64,000 nucleotides of DNA from Nocardioides sp. Soil797 (GCA_001429555.1 LMSR01000011.1:125462-189461), one strand, 5' to 3'. Shown: positions 28,732-40,638, counted from the stretch's first letter. Made by a program: numbers and translations. The notes: a model not told the origin generated them from the sequence alone.

Positions 28732-29793
28732 CTAGCGCGAGACGGGCTTGACGAAACCGACCCGGTCATAGACATCGGCCAGAGTCCGCTCGGCGACCGC
28801 GGAGGCCTTGGCCGCACCACTTGCCAGCACGTCGTTGAGGGTCTCCTTGTCGTCGAGCAGCTCCAGGGTGCGGTTCCGGAACGGGGTGACGAACTCGACC
28901 ACGACCTCGGCCAGGTCCTTCTTGAAGTCGCCGTATCCCTTGCCGTCGTACTGGCCGACGAGCTCCTCGATGGAGGTACCCGTCAGTGCTGAGTAGATGG
29001 TCAGCAGGTTGGAGACACCCGGCTTCTCCGCGGTGTCGAAGCGGACCTCGGAACCGGAGTCGGTGACCGCGGAGCGGATCTTCTTGGCGCTCACCTTGGG
29101 GTCGTCGAGCATGTCGATGATGCCGTTTGCCGACGAGGCCGACTTCGACATCTTCGCGGTGGGCTCCTGCAGGTCGGTGATCTTCGCGGTGGCCTTGAGG
29201 ATGTAGGGCTCGGGCAGCCGGAACGTCTTCTTGTAGCGGTGGTTGAACCGCTGGGCGAGGTCGCGGGTCAGCTCGAGGTGCTGGCGCTGGTCCTCACCGA
29301 CAGGCACGTAGTGGGGGCGGTACAGCAAGATGTCGGACGACATCAGGATCGGGTAGGTGAACAGACCCACCGACGCGGCTCCCTCGCCGCCCTTGGCCGA
29401 CTTGTCCTTGAACTGCGTCATCCGGCGTGCCTCGCCGAAGCCGGTCAGGCACTGCAGCACCCACGACAGCTGGGCGTGTGCGGGCACGTGGCTCTGCATG
29501 AAGATGGCCGATCGCTCCGGGTCGACGCCCGCAGCGATCAGTTGCGCCGCGGCCCGCAGGCACCGATCGCGCAACACCTTCGGGTCCTGCTCGACGGTGA
29601 TCGCGTGCTGGTCGGCGATGAAGAAGAACGGCTCGTAGTTCTCCTGGAGGTCCACCCACTGGCGCAGGGCGCCGAGGTAGTTGCCGAAGTGGAACGAGTC
29701 AGCGGTCGGCTGGATGCCGGAGAGGACCCGGGGCCGGGCGGTGCCCGTTCCCGATCCGGACGCAGCGACCTGGGGCGCGGTCGAGGTGGACAT
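28732..29793 (-). CDS. trpS: Tryptophanyl-tRNA synthetase
   Basis: 353 residues, full length. Charges tRNA-Trp. The class I signature HIGH appears as [10 protein letters not shown], the KMSKS loop as AKMSKSASS, and [19 protein letters not shown] is the conserved ATP/Trp block. The N-terminal 20 residues are Ser/Thr/Ala rich and not conserved. A CAGAAT hexamer ends 6 bases before the ATG, so the transcript may be leaderless (inference). Divergent from the gene at 29860. Confidence 0.98.
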   Translation of the reverse strand: MSTSTAPQVAASGSGTGTARPRVLSGIQPTADSFHFGNYLGALRQWVDLQENYEPFFFIADQHAITVEQDPKVLRDRCLRAAAQLIAAGVDPERSAIFMQSHVPAHAQLSWVLQCLTGFGEARRMTQFKDKSAKGGEGAASVGLFTYPILMSSDILLYRPHYVPVGEDQRQHLELTRDLAQRFNHRYKKTFRLPEPYILKATAKITDLQEPTAKMSKSASSANGIIDMLDDPKVSAKKIRSAVTDSGSEVRFDTAEKPGVSNLLTIYSALTGTSIEELVGQYDGKGYGDFKKDLAEVVVEFVTPFRNRTLELLDDKETLNDVLASGAAKASAVAERTLADVYDRVGFVKPVSR

Positions 29794-29859
29794 GCGGGCA
29801 TTCTGTCACTGCGGATGCGCGGCGTTTCATCGGCCCACACGAGGGATAACCTCCGGTGC

Positions 29860-30285
29860 ATGCCCCCACCTCCGCCCAGCGCTTCTCGGCGCTCCCGGAG
29901 GCGTTGGGCACTGGTCATCGTCAACGCCGCGTTGCTCTTCGGCATTGCCGGAACCTGGTCTGCGGTCAGCCAGCACGAGCGCATGTTGGACGACGACACC
30001 ATCCGCGCCTGCCTCGTCCACGCGGCCGGCGAGGTCGCGATGAAGGGCGTCTCCATCGACTCCGACATCTCGCAGCTCCGCTTCGTCGCGAAGAACACGA
30101 TCGAGTTCGAGACCTTGCCCGCACGTGACCGTGGCACCGTCGACACGCGACGCCACGCCGATGATCGTGAGTGGGCCGACACGTCCGACGGGGGCCGTAG
30201 CGTCACCGTGCGTTGCCGACTCACCGCCGAGGGCGACACCTTCGACGATGCACTGACCGTGCTCGACACGGAGGTCGTCCGATGA
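29860..30285 (+). CDS. Hypothetical protein with one N-terminal helix
   Basis: 141 residues. The start at 29860 (MPPPPPSASRRSRRR) gives a proline/arginine-rich cytoplasmic stretch and one helix (about residues 17-37, ALVIVNAALLFGIAGTWSAV); the rest should be outside, with two cysteines (CLVH and VRCRL) that could pair. No family recognised. Its TGA overlaps the ATG of the next membrane protein by 4 bases, so the two products probably act together. Confidence 0.7.
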   Translation: MPPPPPSASRRSRRRWALVIVNAALLFGIAGTWSAVSQHERMLDDDTIRACLVHAAGEVAMKGVSIDSDISQLRFVAKNTIEFETLPARDRGTVDTRRHADDREWADTSDGGRSVTVRCRLTAEGDTFDDALTVLDTEVVR

Positions 30286-31001
30286 GCCGCGGGATGAGCC
30301 TGGCCGCGATCGTCCTCCCGAACGTGATCGCGTTGTGGCTCGTGCTCACTGGGCAGATGGCCACGGCTGACCTGCTGATGGCCTACGTGGTCGATGCCTG
30401 GCTGGCGATGGTTCTCCTTGCTCGCACCCGCCGTCGCGCTGTCGACCGCGTTCGGTCGCGCACGCTCTCGGAGTGGTTGGCGCTTATCGGTGGAGTCCTG
30501 CTGCTCCTGCTCGTCGTGGGCGTGTTGAGCGCCGAGGTGATCGCGACAGTCAGTTGGGACCGCGCGTCCGTGCTCGCCATCCTCTCCGTGTGCGTGTGCC
30601 AGGCTCTCGGGCTGCGCTGGAACCGACGCATGGGTTGGGGTGGCCTCCTCTGGCGGATCCTGCTCCTGCTCATCGGGGCGGGCATCGGCCTGGGCACTGC
30701 CCGCGGATATGCCCGTCTGGCCGAGCACGGTTGGGAGCCCGCGCGTCTCGGCGATGCCTGGGCCGGGCCGCTGGGCGAGACGCTGACCGGTTGGATGCTC
30801 GACCTGCACGTGCCGGCGATGGCGATTCCGGCGCTCATGCTGATCACCTATCGCACCGCCAACGAGCTGGTCCTCGAGCTCGGGCGTGTCGACGACCCCG
30901 AGAAGGGCTCAGGCGCGAGCGCGCGTCCGGGACAGCTTGAAGGCGAGCAGCAGCACCAGGAAGCCGGCCACGGACAGGGCCACCCCGACGTACGCCGGTG
31001 A
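30282..31001 (+). CDS. Hypothetical multi-helix membrane protein
   Basis: 239 residues from the ATG at 30282. About six hydrophobic segments lie within the first 200 residues, with basic loops (RTRRRAVDRVRSR). The soluble tail from about residue 205 (VDDPEKGSGASARPG...) is encoded over the 3' end of the convergent MFS gene, a 93-base antiparallel overlap, so the tail is probably not under selection for this protein. No known family. Confidence 0.65.
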   Translation: MSRGMSLAAIVLPNVIALWLVLTGQMATADLLMAYVVDAWLAMVLLARTRRRAVDRVRSRTLSEWLALIGGVLLLLLVVGVLSAEVIATVSWDRASVLAILSVCVCQALGLRWNRRMGWGGLLWRILLLLIGAGIGLGTARGYARLAEHGWEPARLGDAWAGPLGETLTGWMLDLHVPAMAIPALMLITYRTANELVLELGRVDDPEKGSGASARPGQLEGEQQHQEAGHGQGHPDVRR

Positions 31002-32135
31002 CTGGTAGCCCCAACCGGCGGCGATGACGAGCCCACCGAGCCAGGCGCCGAGGGCGTTGGCGACATTGAGCGAAGCGTGGTTCATCGCAGCACCCAGGGT
31101 CTGCGCATCACCGGCAACCTCCATAAGGCGCAGTTGCAGGTTGACCACCAGCACCGAGCTGATCGCCGAGATTGCGAAGGCGAACGGCAGCGCCCACCAG
31201 CCGTAGGGCGTCACGGCGGCGAAGAGCAGCAGGACCACGCCCATGCCGAGGGCCGAGCCGAGCAGGGAGCCGAAGACCGACCAGTCGGCCAGCTCCCCCG
31301 CCAACCAGGTGCCGAAGGTCATGCCGAGGCCGAACATCAGCAGGAACACCGGGACGGCGGACTCACGCAGCTCCCCCACCTCGGTGATCGTGGGCGAGAT
31401 GTAGGAGTAGACCGCGAACATGCCACCGAAGCCGACCGCACCTGCGAGCAGGGTCAGCCACACCTGGACACGGGAGAAGGCGGCGAGCTCGCGGCGTCCG
31501 GTGGCCTCCGGGTCGGCCGGAAGCGCGGGGACGTAGGCCATGATCATCGCGACGGTCACCAGCCCGAGCACGGCCACGGCGACGTACGCCGATCGCCAGC
31601 CGAGGTTCTGCCCCATCCAGGTGGCGGCGGGCACCCCGATCACGTTGGCGATGGAGAGCCCGAGCATGACCAGGGCCACGGCTCGCCCCTTGCGCCCCGG
31701 GGCGGCCAGGTTGGCGGCGACCAGCGAGGCGACACCGAAGTAGGCACCGTGCGGCAGTCCGGAGAGGAATCGGGCGGCTGTGAGCAGCTCGTAGTTGGCC
31801 GCGACCGCGCTGAGTCCGTTGCCGATCGCGAAGGCGACCATCAGGGCGAGCAGCAGTGCCCGGCGCGGCAGGCGGGCACCGAAGAAGGCGAGCAGTGGCG
31901 CGCCCACGACGACCCCGAGCGCATACGCCGAGATGACGTGCCCGCTGGTCGGGATGCTGACGTCGACCCCGTCGGCGATCTGCGGGAGCAGGCCCATCGT
32001 CACGAACTCGGTCGTGCCGATCGCGAAACCACCCATCGCCAGCGCGAGGACGGCGAGGCCGAAGTGGGCTGCGTGGGGGCTGGTGGCGTCAGGCGCCGGG
32101 GCGCCGCGCTGCTGGTCGGTTGCTGGCATGCTCAT
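30909..32135 (-). CDS. MFS transporter, drug/sugar efflux (DHA1, AraJ-like)
   Basis: 408 residues, twelve helices. The opening GGFAIGTTEFVTMGLLPQIADGV block is characteristic of AraJ/CmlA-type efflux proteins, and motif A-like GARLPRRALLL follows helix 2. I start at the ATG at 32135; a TTG at 32147 and a further ATG 6 bases later are alternatives. Substrate unknown. Its 3' end overlaps the convergent membrane-protein gene. Confidence 0.88.
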   Translation of the reverse strand: MSMPATDQQRGAPAPDATSPHAAHFGLAVLALAMGGFAIGTTEFVTMGLLPQIADGVDVSIPTSGHVISAYALGVVVGAPLLAFFGARLPRRALLLALMVAFAIGNGLSAVAANYELLTAARFLSGLPHGAYFGVASLVAANLAAPGRKGRAVALVMLGLSIANVIGVPAATWMGQNLGWRSAYVAVAVLGLVTVAMIMAYVPALPADPEATGRRELAAFSRVQVWLTLLAGAVGFGGMFAVYSYISPTITEVGELRESAVPVFLLMFGLGMTFGTWLAGELADWSVFGSLLGSALGMGVVLLLFAAVTPYGWWALPFAFAISAISSVLVVNLQLRLMEVAGDAQTLGAAMNHASLNVANALGAWLGGLVIAAGWGYQSPAYVGVALSVAGFLVLLLAFKLSRTRARA

Positions 32136-32200
32136 CGCATTGTCCAACCAGAGGGCGCGCGGCGCCTATTCCGTGTCGCTGCGCACACACACGGTACCTC

Positions 32201-32290
32201 GGTGGTTGAGGTGGCCGAGGTGATGTCCTGAGGAGGCGAGGGACGAGCCGTCTCGAAGGGAACGAGGCCGTCTCGAGACCACGCTCAACC
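32201..32290. repeat. REP-like element, copy 2
   Basis: Contains GGTTGAG (32204-32210) and its complement CTCAACC (32284-32290) at the ends, and GTCTCGAAGG and GTCTCGAGACC within. It fills most of the gap between the MFS start and the ABC exporter stop, overlapping the last codons of the latter. It is related to the elements at 21966, 56589 and 59180. Confidence 0.6.
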
Positions 32291-35200
32291 GGCGAGGTGA
32301 CCCCAGCGTGAGGCCAACTCGCGCCACGGCCCGACCGCGGCCACCCGACCGTCGATCAGGACCACCACCCGGTCGGCCCGCGACAATGCGGCTCGCTTCG
32401 CGGTCGCGCCGATCACCGTGGCGCCCCGCTCACGCAATGAGCGCCACAGCTCGATCTCGGTGCTGGCGTCGAGCGCACTCGAGACGTCGTCGGCCAGGGT
32501 CAGCTCGGCCTCGGTGGCCAGCGCGCGGGCCAGGGCCAAGCGCTGCACCTGACCACCGGAGAGGCGTACGCCGCGGTGCCCGACGAGGGCGTCCTTGCCG
32601 CCGGCGTCCTCGATGTCTGCGTCAAGACGCGCGACTCCCACCGGGGTGTCGAAGGCTCGGTCGTGACCCAGGCGGACGTTGTCGTTGAAGGTGCCCGACA
32701 GCACTCGCGGCACCTGGGCCACGTGGGAGACCTGCCCGGGGCGAAGGAACCGCTGCGGGTCCTGGACCACCTCGTCGTTCCACACGACCTCGCCGCGGTA
32801 GTCGATCAGGCCGGCCAGCGCGGCCAGCAGGCTCGACTTGCCGGAGCCCACCTGGCCGACCAGCAGCACCAGCTCACCCGCCTCGACGGTGAGGTCGACA
32901 CCGGTGACGCCGAGCGTGCCGTCGTCGTGGACCGCGGAGAAGTTGCGCAGCTCGAGCCTGTCGAGGACAACCCTCTGCACGGGGGCGGGCTCGGGCGCCC
33001 TGCCCTCGACCAGGTCGACTCCCGGGGGAAGATCCATCAGGTCAGCGCCTCCGGCGAACCTGGCTGTCTCGACCTGCCAGGCCCGGGTGCCGGGGGCTTC
33101 GGTGACGACCATGCCGGCAACCCGACCGAACCAGTCGAAGCCGGCCACCGCGTTGCCGACCAGCAGGGCGATGGCCAACCCCCAGCCACCGGCGAAGTAG
33201 ACCGCCCACGCGGTCACCACGCCGCACTGCACCATCACGATCGGGACGCCGTCGAGGAAGGCCTGCACCCGGTGCTCCTTCACCGCTGCCGCCACGCGGC
33301 CCGAGTCGACGTCACGGAGGTGTCGGCGCACCGACGGGGTGGCCGCGGCCAGCTTGACGGTGCGTGCCGACTCCAGCGCCGAGACCAGCGCCCGCCCGAA
33401 ACGGGCTCGTGCCGTGGAGGCCGCCGCGGCCGAACGACCCGCGATCGGACGCCCCACGGCCGAGGCGAGCGCAGAGGTCACCATCACCGCGAGCAGGACG
33501 GCCCCGGCGATCCAGGTGCCGGCGATCAGCGCCGTGAAGGCGGCGATGATCATGCCGTTGACGAAGTCGACCCAGCGGTCGGCGTATCGCGCGTAGCGGT
33601 CAGCGTCCATGGACCGGGCGACCACCTCCCCCGGAGGCGTTCGGGCGAGTCGCTGCTGGGAGGTCTGGCCGTGCAGCACCGACATCCGCACCCGCAGCAT
33701 GACCTCGATCCACCAGCGCGGATAGCGCCAGAACGCGTCCGCGAGCAGGAACGGCATCCCCAGCAGGCAGACGACGAGCGCCACGCTCAGCAGGCCGGGA
33801 GACTCACCCACTCGGAGGTCTTCGACGATGCGGCCCCACACCAACCCGGTGATCGCACCCTGCGCGCCGATGACGGACACCACCAGGAACAGCACGGCGC
33901 CGGCGATGCCCCAGGTCGGACGGACCGCGAGCGCGTGGGCGATGCCTCGGGCAAGCGAAGGCCCGTTGCCCACGTCGGGAACCTCCGGTGGCGGGCCCGC
34001 ACGACGACGACCGCCGACCGATGCGGCACCGGCGGCGTCGTCGAGGGTGGCGTGCACGACCGGTGGCTCACTGTCAGCGTCTTCGACGCCGTCCACCAGG
34101 TCGTGCTGGCGACGATCCTCGACCCGGCTGTCGTGCAGCAGGTCACGGAACGGCCCGGGCTCGCGGGCCAGGGTGGCGCGCAGGCCGTCCTGGACCACGC
34201 GGCCGCGGTCGAGCACGGCCACATGGGGGGCTCGCTCGATGGTGCTCAGACGGTGGGCGATCAGCACGCCGGTGCGGCCCCGGAGCAGCCTGTCGGCAGC
34301 CGCGACCACCCGGTGCTCGGTCAGCGGATCCATCCGCGCGGTGGCCTCGTCGAGCACCACGACGCGGACGTTGCGGATCAGCAGCCGGGCGAAGGCGACC
34401 AGCTGCTCCTCCCCTGCCGACAACCGGGTGCCGCCGGGGCCGAGCAGCGTGTCGAGCCCCTGGGGCAGCCCCGAAACCCACTCGTCGAGCCCGAGCTCTC
34501 TGACGGCATGCTCGACCTGCTCGCGCGCGACATCACCGAAGAGGGTGATGTTCTCGGCGAGGGTGCCGGCCAGGATCTCGGTGCGTTGGGTGACCACCCC
34601 GATGGCGGCACGGAGCTGCTGCAGGTCAATGTCGCGGATGTCGATCCCGCCGAGCAGGATCGATCCGGGAGGGGGCTCAACGGCACGGGAGACCAACGAG
34701 GCCAGGGTCGACTTGCCCGAGCCGGTGCGCCCGACCAGAGCCAAGGTGTCACCGGCCGGCAGAACGAGGTTGATGTCGCGCAGCGCGAAGGTGCCTTCGT
34801 CGTAGGCAAAGGCGAGGTCGCGGATCTCGAGCTCGAGGGCCTGCTGGTCGGGCACCGGCAGCCCGCCCTGTGGCTCCGGCTCCACGGCCAGCATCTGGCG
34901 CAGGCGGATGACCGCCCCGAGCCCTGCCTGGAGGTCGGGCAGATGGTTGGCCAGCATGGCGATCTGGCCGACGAAGGTGGAGGTGACCAGGAAGAGGGTG
35001 ACCAACCTGGCCACGGAGAGGTCACCGTTCATCGCCAGGGCGATGCCGGCCAGACCGATCCCGGCCAACAGGGCATGGAGCAGGAGACCGGCGCGCAGGG
35101 CCAGCCGGCGCTCGACGTCGAGGACCGAGCGGAACCGCTCGTGGACCTTGGCCGAGAGGCTCGCCACGCGCTTGACCACGTGGGCCTGACCGAGGCTGGT

Positions 35201-35863
35201 GCGCAGGTCGTCGCGGCCGGCGATGCCCTCCTCGAGCGCGGCCGCGTGGTCGGTCCACGCCATCTCCTCGATCACCTTGCGCCGGGAGATCTCACCCAGG
35301 AGCGACCGGATCGCGAACCAGGTGACCACGCCCAGCGCGGGGAACAGCAGCCAGGAGGGCCACCAGGTGAGCCCGGCCACGATCCACATCGGCAGCACGC
35401 CGAAGACGGCGCGGGCAAACATCCACAGCTGCCAGCGCAGGAGGTTGCCGACCTCGTGGGTGTCGTCGTCGACCCGGTCGAGGATCTCGCCCACGGCCTG
35501 CTCGGAGAGGGTGGCCAGAGGCTGCCCGAGGGCGGCGTCGAGCAGGTCCTCGCGGAGCCGCCCCTCGGCCCGGTCGGAGAGGCCGACCCAGACGACCTTG
35601 CCGAACGTGTCGATGAGCGAGGCACCGATCACACAGGCGGCCAGTAGCCAGACCAGGGAGCTCGTGGGGTGCTCGGCCAGACGACCGATCACCACGGTGC
35701 CCATCGTGGTTGCCACCGCCGCCACCGCCGCGCAGAGCAACGCTCCAGCGGCGAACGGCGAACGCATCCGGCGCCAGTCGACGCGCCGGGAGGGGTCGGC
35801 CGGCGGGACCTGTGGAGGCGTCTGCTGCGGCCGCTCCGGCGGCCTGGTGAGGGTGTCTGTCAT
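32285..35863 (-). CDS. Single-chain ABC exporter with two TMD-NBD halves
   Basis: 1192 residues: TMD1 (about 35-330), NBD1 (about 345-580), linker, TMD2 (about 645-920), NBD2 (about 950-1190). NBD1 has Walker A GRTGSGKST, Walker B VVVLDEATA with the catalytic Glu, and H-loop LIAHRLS, but the signature is LSAGE. NBD2 has Walker A GQVGSGKSS and signature LSGGQ, but Walker B ends LADD (Asp for Glu) and the H-loop His is absent (VIGATAKR). So one composite ATP site is complete and the other degenerate, the pattern of heterodimeric exporters. The two halves are normally separate genes in this class. Substrate unknown. Confidence 0.92.
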   Translation of the reverse strand: MTDTLTRPPERPQQTPPQVPPADPSRRVDWRRMRSPFAAGALLCAAVAAVATTMGTVVIGRLAEHPTSSLVWLLAACVIGASLIDTFGKVVWVGLSDRAEGRLREDLLDAALGQPLATLSEQAVGEILDRVDDDTHEVGNLLRWQLWMFARAVFGVLPMWIVAGLTWWPSWLLFPALGVVTWFAIRSLLGEISRRKVIEEMAWTDHAAALEEGIAGRDDLRTSLGQAHVVKRVASLSAKVHERFRSVLDVERRLALRAGLLLHALLAGIGLAGIALAMNGDLSVARLVTLFLVTSTFVGQIAMLANHLPDLQAGLGAVIRLRQMLAVEPEPQGGLPVPDQQALELEIRDLAFAYDEGTFALRDINLVLPAGDTLALVGRTGSGKSTLASLVSRAVEPPPGSILLGGIDIRDIDLQQLRAAIGVVTQRTEILAGTLAENITLFGDVAREQVEHAVRELGLDEWVSGLPQGLDTLLGPGGTRLSAGEEQLVAFARLLIRNVRVVVLDEATARMDPLTEHRVVAAADRLLRGRTGVLIAHRLSTIERAPHVAVLDRGRVVQDGLRATLAREPGPFRDLLHDSRVEDRRQHDLVDGVEDADSEPPVVHATLDDAAGAASVGGRRRAGPPPEVPDVGNGPSLARGIAHALAVRPTWGIAGAVLFLVVSVIGAQGAITGLVWGRIVEDLRVGESPGLLSVALVVCLLGMPFLLADAFWRYPRWWIEVMLRVRMSVLHGQTSQQRLARTPPGEVVARSMDADRYARYADRWVDFVNGMIIAAFTALIAGTWIAGAVLLAVMVTSALASAVGRPIAGRSAAAASTARARFGRALVSALESARTVKLAAATPSVRRHLRDVDSGRVAAAVKEHRVQAFLDGVPIVMVQCGVVTAWAVYFAGGWGLAIALLVGNAVAGFDWFGRVAGMVVTEAPGTRAWQVETARFAGGADLMDLPPGVDLVEGRAPEPAPVQRVVLDRLELRNFSAVHDDGTLGVTGVDLTVEAGELVLLVGQVGSGKSSLLAALAGLIDYRGEVVWNDEVVQDPQRFLRPGQVSHVAQVPRVLSGTFNDNVRLGHDRAFDTPVGVARLDADIEDAGGKDALVGHRGVRLSGGQVQRLALARALATEAELTLADDVSSALDASTEIELWRSLRERGATVIGATAKRAALSRADRVVVLIDGRVAAVGPWRELASRWGHLAG

Positions 35864-35997
35864 CGCCTGCCGAGACTACGCCGCGGCACCGACACTCCTC
35901 ATCTGGTTTTCCGTTCACTGCCACCCTGTGCTGCGCGCGGTCCGGTGGCATCGAACATGTGGGGATTGAAGCGAGACCGCGGGGGAAGGGTGGCGAC

Positions 35998-36798
35998 ATG
36001 ACCCGCCGTACCTCCCTGCCCATGGTGATCGCATGCCTCGTCGCCGGCCTGCTGCTGGGCGGCTGCAACGTGAACGCAGGTGACCAGGCGGTCGACGACT
36101 TCGAGGGCTGGTGGGACGGGCACGCCACCGACGGTGTGGAGATCACCCACACCCAGGCCAACAACGACCTGCCCTTCTCCGGCAGCGGCGACATCTGGTT
36201 GCGCCCCGACGAGAGCGTCGACACCCGTTCGCTGGTCGACGACCTCTGTGGCTACGACGCCGACAAGGAGACGGTCTTCCATCTCGACTCCGCTGACGCA
36301 CCCGAGAGCACCGACCCCGCGGACGCCACCGGCGAACGCGACGTCGAGGTGGCCATCGACTGCGACGACACGGATCTCACCATGACCCAGTGGGAGACGT
36401 TGCTCGAGACGGACGGCCTGGCGTCTGCATCGATCGACTCGAGGGTCCTGGTGGCCAGGTTCGACTCCCCCGAGGAGCTGCTGGCTGCGGTCGCGGACCT
36501 GCGTGAGCTCGATCCCTCCGAGCTCCACCTGTCCTCGGGAGAGTTCAACGCACCCGGCCATCTGAGCGTGGACCAGGAGGGCGACGTGACCGAGGCCACC
36601 CGGGCCCTGCTCGACGCAGTGCTCGATTCCGGGGTGCCGCTGCGCCAGGTCGATGCCGGTGAGCACCACCGCAGCGGCGTCGAGCTGGAGGTCGTCGTCG
36701 ACGGCGACCAGTCCGACGTCGATCGGCTCGAGGAGCTGTTGCTCGAGGTGGACCCTCAGGCCGCAGACCTGGCCACGATCACCCCCGCGGCTGGGTAG
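35998..36798 (+). CDS. Hypothetical lipoprotein
   Basis: 266 residues from the ATG at 35998, preceded by GGGGGAAGGG. The signal MTRRTSLPMVIACLVAGLLL ends in a lipobox (LLGGC), so it should be lipid-anchored outside the membrane. The mature part is acidic (Asp/Glu rich), with one CGYDAD...CDDTD cysteine pair and no recognised domain. It is monocistronic, divergent from the ABC exporter and convergent with icd. Confidence 0.75.
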   Translation: MTRRTSLPMVIACLVAGLLLGGCNVNAGDQAVDDFEGWWDGHATDGVEITHTQANNDLPFSGSGDIWLRPDESVDTRSLVDDLCGYDADKETVFHLDSADAPESTDPADATGERDVEVAIDCDDTDLTMTQWETLLETDGLASASIDSRVLVARFDSPEELLAAVADLRELDPSELHLSSGEFNAPGHLSVDQEGDVTEATRALLDAVLDSGVPLRQVDAGEHHRSGVELEVVVDGDQSDVDRLEELLLEVDPQAADLATITPAAG

Positions 36799-36832
36799 AG
36801 ACGCCCAGTCGGCACGTGTCGACGTACAGAAA

Positions 36833-36885
36833 CGCCGAGTCGGCACGTGCCGACGCATTCTGCGTCACCTCGTGCCGACTCGGCG
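36833..36885. terminator. Hairpin between lipoprotein gene and icd
   Basis: Perfect 15-bp arms (36833-36847 and 36871-36885). The left arm core CAGTCGGCACGTG / GAGTCGGCACGTG also occurs just before it (from 36806) as a direct copy, so three copies of one word (two direct, one inverted) make up the region. It is bidirectional between convergent genes. Confidence 0.75.
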
Positions 36886-36896
36886 TGATGACCACG

Positions 36897-39185
<2,289 letters not shown>

Positions 39186-39295
39186 TACCTGACGCGCGGT
39201 GACGATCCAGCCTCGCACCCGTCTGCCCATCGGTCTAGAGTCGTCCCTGACCCTTGATCGCCAGGGGTCCACACGTCTGCACAAGGGGTTCTCGG

Positions 39296-40546
39296 ATGAC
39301 CGACACTTCCATCACACCCGAACCGACACTTGCCCAGAAGATCGGCGCCGAGGTGCTCGGCACCTTCGTGCTCGTCTTCATCGGTGTCGGTGCCGCGATG
39401 CACCTCGGGGACGGCACCGACGTCACCGGGGTCGCCCTCGCCTTCGGCATCGCCGTCCTCGTGATGGCCTACGCCGTGGGCCACATCTCGGGTGGACACT
39501 TCAACCCGGCGGTCTCGGTCGGAGCCGCCTTCGCCGGGCGCCTCTCCTGGGTCCAGGCCGCCATCTACTCCGGCGCACAGCTCGTCGGCGCGATCGTCGC
39601 CGCCGCCGCACTCTTCGTGGTCCACAAGAGCATCGACGGCTGGGACGCCGAAGGGGCGATGGGCCAGAACGCCTTCGGCGACGAGGCCGCCAGCGACATC
39701 GCCCTGTGGGGTGCGCTGCTTGTCGAGATCATCGGTACGGCGCTCTTCCTCTACGTGATCCTCGCTGCGACTGACAAGCGCAACCCGAGTGCCGCCGCGG
39801 CCCCTGTGGCCATCGGCCTCTCCCTGACGGGGATCCACCTGGCCCTCATCCCGTTGACCGGCACCTCGGTCAACCCGGCCCGCTCGATCGCCCCGGCGCT
39901 GTTCGCCGGCACCGACTCGCTGATCCAGGTCTGGCTCTTCATCGTCGCCCCGTTGATCGGTGCGGCCATCGCGGGCCTGACCTACGCCCTGATCTTCGGC
40001 AGTGACGACGCACCTGTCCCGGGCTCCGGTCTGGCGTTCCTCCAGGGCGGCAACGCCGGGGCGACCGCTTTTGCCGGCGGTTGGGACCCGAACGCACAGC
40101 ACCACGGCGGCCAGTTCCAGGGTGGCCCGGCCCAGGGGGGCTACGACCCCAACGCACAGCAGTGGGGTCAGGCAGCTCCGGAGCAGCAGTGGGGCCAGCC
40201 GGCACCCGAGCAGCAGTGGGGCCAACCCTCCGGACAACCCGGCGCCGACCAGCAGTGGGGACAGCCCGCACCCGAGCAGCAGTGGGGCCAGCCCTCCGGA
40301 CAACCCGGCGCCGACCAGCAGTGGGGCCAGCCCGCACCCGAGCAGCAGTGGGGCCAGCCCTCCGACCAGCCGGGCGCCGACCAGCAGTGGGGACAGCCCT
40401 CCGGCCAGCAGCCCGGTCAGCACGCCGCCCCGCAGCAGCCGGAGCAGCAGTGGGGTCAGCCTGAGCAGGCACCCGAGCCGTGGACTCCTCCCGAGGACGA
40501 CGGGTCCCGCACCCAGATCCGCCCGTCGGACGACAACCCGTCCTGA
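39296..40546 (+). CDS. AqpZ-like aquaporin with Gln/Trp-rich repeat tail
   Basis: 416 residues; a usual aquaporin has about 230. The channel part (residues 1 to about 235) has both NPA boxes (70-72 in GGHFNPAVS and 193-195 in SVNPARS). His181, Thr190 and Arg196 have the same spacing as the selectivity filter of E. coli AqpZ, so it should carry water. From about residue 238 the chain is low complexity, built on QQWGQP, with a 22-residue unit (APEQQWGQPSGQPGADQQWG...) in three tandem copies, then an acidic end. Start at the ATG at 39296. Divergent from icd. Confidence 0.93.
   Translation: MTDTSITPEPTLAQKIGAEVLGTFVLVFIGVGAAMHLGDGTDVTGVALAFGIAVLVMAYAVGHISGGHFNPAVSVGAAFAGRLSWVQAAIYSGAQLVGAIVAAAALFVVHKSIDGWDAEGAMGQNAFGDEAASDIALWGALLVEIIGTALFLYVILAATDKRNPSAAAAPVAIGLSLTGIHLALIPLTGTSVNPARSIAPALFAGTDSLIQVWLFIVAPLIGAAIAGLTYALIFGSDDAPVPGSGLAFLQGGNAGATAFAGGWDPNAQHHGGQFQGGPAQGGYDPNAQQWGQAAPEQQWGQPAPEQQWGQPSGQPGADQQWGQPAPEQQWGQPSGQPGADQQWGQPAPEQQWGQPSDQPGADQQWGQPSGQQPGQHAAPQQPEQQWGQPEQAPEPWTPPEDDGSRTQIRPSDDNPS
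40202..40399 (+). repeat. Three tandem copies of a 66-bp coding repeat
   Basis: Nearly identical 66-bp units (22 codons) within the aquaporin gene, encoding the QQWGQP tail; shorter related copies flank them (to about 40465). Because the copies differ by only a few bases, copy number may vary between strains. Confidence 0.8.
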
Positions 40547-40563
40547 TTCACCCGTTCCGGACC

Positions 40564-40596
40564 GGAGGCCCCGCCACGTGATGTGGCGGGGCCTCC
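40564..40596. terminator. Bidirectional hairpin terminator
   Basis: Perfect 14-bp arms (40564-40577 and 40583-40596) with a 5-nt loop, between the aquaporin gene and the convergent lipoprotein gene. Confidence 0.85.
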
Positions 40597-40638
40597 GTCA
40601 TGTTGTCGGGGTCGTTGCTCGTGGTCCCTTCTGCGGTC

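Noticed and set aside
32576..35647. Very long open frame antisense to the ABC exporter (about 1000 codons)
   Set aside because: A shadow of codon use in GC-rich DNA: composition is Arg/Gly/Asp/His rich, with no domain, and the opposite strand encodes two clear ABC domains.
40202..40465. Aquaporin repeat region as CRISPR or phage material
   Set aside because: In frame with the channel gene, no spacers, continuous coding.
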